16,693 nt of DNA from an uncultured Bacteroidota bacterium (GTDB lineage: Bacteria > Bacteroidota > Bacteroidia > Chitinophagales > Chitinophagaceae), in contig CAILMA010000518.1 of NCBI GenBank assembly GCA_903835145.1, forward strand, positions 1 to 16,693, read 5' to 3'. Under the pieces are notes generated by a model. The model searched no databases, was not told where the DNA came from, and saw only the letters and a list, made by a program, of their open reading frames with translations. Positions 15,701-16,693 of this stretch are shown one piece after another. The first letter of the stretch is position 1; each line of letters begins with the position of its first letter. The position numbers were made by a program, and so were the translations under genes.

Positions 15701-16576
15701 TCCTGTTGTTTCCTGCATCAGCCACATACACATCACCTATCCCATCAACTCCTACTCCTGTTATTGCCTGCAATTGCGCCGCTGTTGCGGCTCCTCCATC
15801 TCCCGAAAAACCAGCACTACCATTACCAGCTATAGTAACAACAATACCGGAATTATTCACTTTCCTTACACAGTTGTTGCCACCATCGGCTATGTAAATA
15901 TTCCCGCTGGCATCAGTTGCTACTCCCGCCGGCTGATTAAATCTCGCCCCTGTAGCCACGCCAAAGTCACCCGTATAGCCTGCCACGCCGGTACCAGCAA
16001 AAGTACTGATCACCCCGGCTGTCGTAACTTTACGTACCCTGTTATTGCCATTGTCAGCTATGTATATATTGCCGGCATCATCCACCACAACTCCTGTAGG
16101 GCCATTCAAAAGCGCTGCGGTAGCTGCGCTACCATCACCACCGTAACCTGCACTTCCAGTACCTGCAAATGTTGTAATTGTCCCGCCCGGTGTCACCTTC
16201 CTCACTCGGTTGTTCAGCCGGTCAGCTATGTAAAGATTCCCGCTGCGGTCCGTGGCAATTCCCGTCGGGCTGTGCAATCCTGCAAGTGTAGCAGCGCTGC
16301 CGTCGCCTGAATAACTGCCTGTGCCTGTACCCGCTATTGTCGTAATAATACCTGCTGAATTTATTTTGCGAACGCAGTGGTTAGAGTCATCTGCAATATA
16401 GATATTGCCCGAATAATCAAACGCCACTCCCGATGGATGTTGCAACCTTGCAGCTGTAGCTACACTACCATCACCCCCATATCCCGATGTGCCATTCCCG
16501 GCAATTGTATTGATATTCCCTGTTTGTGCACTGCAAAAAATGTACTCGTTAATAGCAATAAAAGTAGACGCTTCAT
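12729..16576 (-). CDS. cargo A: T9SS-secreted protein, NHL propeller, Big_2 stalk; apparent frameshift in signal peptide
   Basis: The uninterrupted frame runs from a TTG at 16601 (1290 residues) and stays open to the window edge, but gives no signal peptide. An ATG at 16576 in another frame gives MKRLLLLLLTSTFFA, and one more T in the T6 run at 16535-16540 would read MKRLLLLLLTSTFFCSAQTG and enter the main frame. In the TTG numbering: residues 28-363 are six NHL blades of exactly 56 residues. Residues 364-474 are a cadherin-like domain (YSGGDTFKVRVTDGYSVDTM). Residues 475-1020 are seven Big_2-like repeats, each with two conserved Cys. Residues 1021-1206 are two Ig-like domains (YIAWFRNGVDVG; VYQWYKNEG). 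Residues 1207-1290 are a T9SS sorting domain (LLYPNPGTGILWL...GGTYVLRV) ending VVKGE. A secreted surface binding role is inferred. As sequenced the product may not be exported. Confidence 0.82.
13542..15179 (-). repeat. seven Big_2-type repeats inside cargo A
   Basis: Residues 475-1020 divide into seven units of 75-81 residues with the same Cys pair (VCPG near position 8; CGTA near 58) and GG.W motif. They diverge more from each other than the cargo C units do. Units 1 and 2 carry small insertions in the GG.W region, and unit 6 has a third Cys (RLVCSGD). Confidence 0.85.
15513..16520 (-). repeat. six NHL blades inside cargo A
   Basis: Six consecutive units of exactly 56 residues (168 bases) follow the pattern G.I.T.AGTG..GY.GDGSAATAA.L..P.GV..D..GN.YIAD..NN.VRKV. 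Together they predict a six-bladed propeller. The regularity supports a single closed domain starting immediately after the expected signal peptide. Confidence 0.9.
16460..16576 (-). other. signal-peptide frame of cargo A (38 codons, out of frame with the body)
   Basis: ATG at 16576 opens 38 codons and stops at TAG (16462-16460). The first 15 residues (M-K-R, six Leu, T-S-T-F-F-A) are a textbook Sec signal peptide start. The rest of this frame (VHKQGISIQ...) looks non-coding, whereas the overlapping frame reads SAQTGNINTIAG, an ideal cleavage site and first NHL blade. The switch point is the T6 run at 16535-16540. A mis-split single gene is the best explanation. Confidence 0.75.
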
Positions 16577-16693
16577 AATCGGGCCAATAAACCGAATGCA
16601 ATTTAATAATTTTTATATTTATGAGGTGTAAATTTTCAAACGTGCATAGTCTGGCTCTTCCATTCGCAATCGGAATGCAACAACACCTCGCAC
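16577..16693. other. upstream region of cargo A to window edge
   Basis: AT-rich leader of about 45 bases (16577-16621) before the ATG, then a more GC-balanced stretch to the edge. A TTTG (minus strand, 16640-16637) with TATAAA about 19 bases later could be a poor promoter. Two minus-strand frames remain open across the right edge, one ending in TAA at 16621-16619, but 24 codons are too few to call a gene. Confidence 0.4.

Overview
The window looks like a Bacteroidota chromosome, most likely a Chitinophagaceae-type relative. Three very large proteins end in C-terminal domains typical of the type IX secretion system (T9SS; start motif YPNP, tails KVVLR or VVKGE). Promoter-like sites match the Bacteroidota -7 box TAnnTTTG, and purine-rich ribosome-binding sites are not evident. 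NHL, GEVED and Big_2 surface domains fit the same phylum. No database search was possible; family calls rest on recognised motifs.

Left part (1-2267, plus strand) is core housekeeping. It holds the C-terminal 170 codons of alanyl-tRNA synthetase (alaS) with a strong terminator, a 54-residue membrane protein of the lmo0937 type at 751-915, and a complete DNA polymerase III sliding clamp (dnaN). A perfect DnaA box (TTATCCACA) lies 64 bases before dnaN, and a relaxed one lies just after its terminator.

Right part (2384-16601, minus strand) is a tandem set of three giant secreted proteins. In transcription order they are cargo A (12729-16576), cargo B (7405-12015) and cargo C (2438-7297). Each has the same plan: signal peptide, N-terminal beta-propeller head, long stalk of about 77-residue Ig-like Big_2 repeats with a conserved Cys pair, and a T9SS C-terminal domain. 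A and B carry six NHL blades of almost exactly 56 residues each; C carries a PD40/WD40-like head. B inserts three GEVED domains separated by two Ig-like domains. The stalks hold 7, 5 and 14 Big_2 repeats. My inference is surface-anchored or released adhesins or binding proteins; no enzymatic domain is visible.

The most notable point is that the open frame of cargo A has no signal peptide. A very good one (MKRLLLLLL...) starts at 16576 in another frame, and a single extra T in a T6 run at 16535-16540 would join it to the mature protein. This is an assembly error, an inactivating mutation or a phase-variable switch. The 713-base gap between A and B (12016-12728) holds cargo A's terminator plus two 57-base repeats and several hairpins resembling dispersed intergenic elements.
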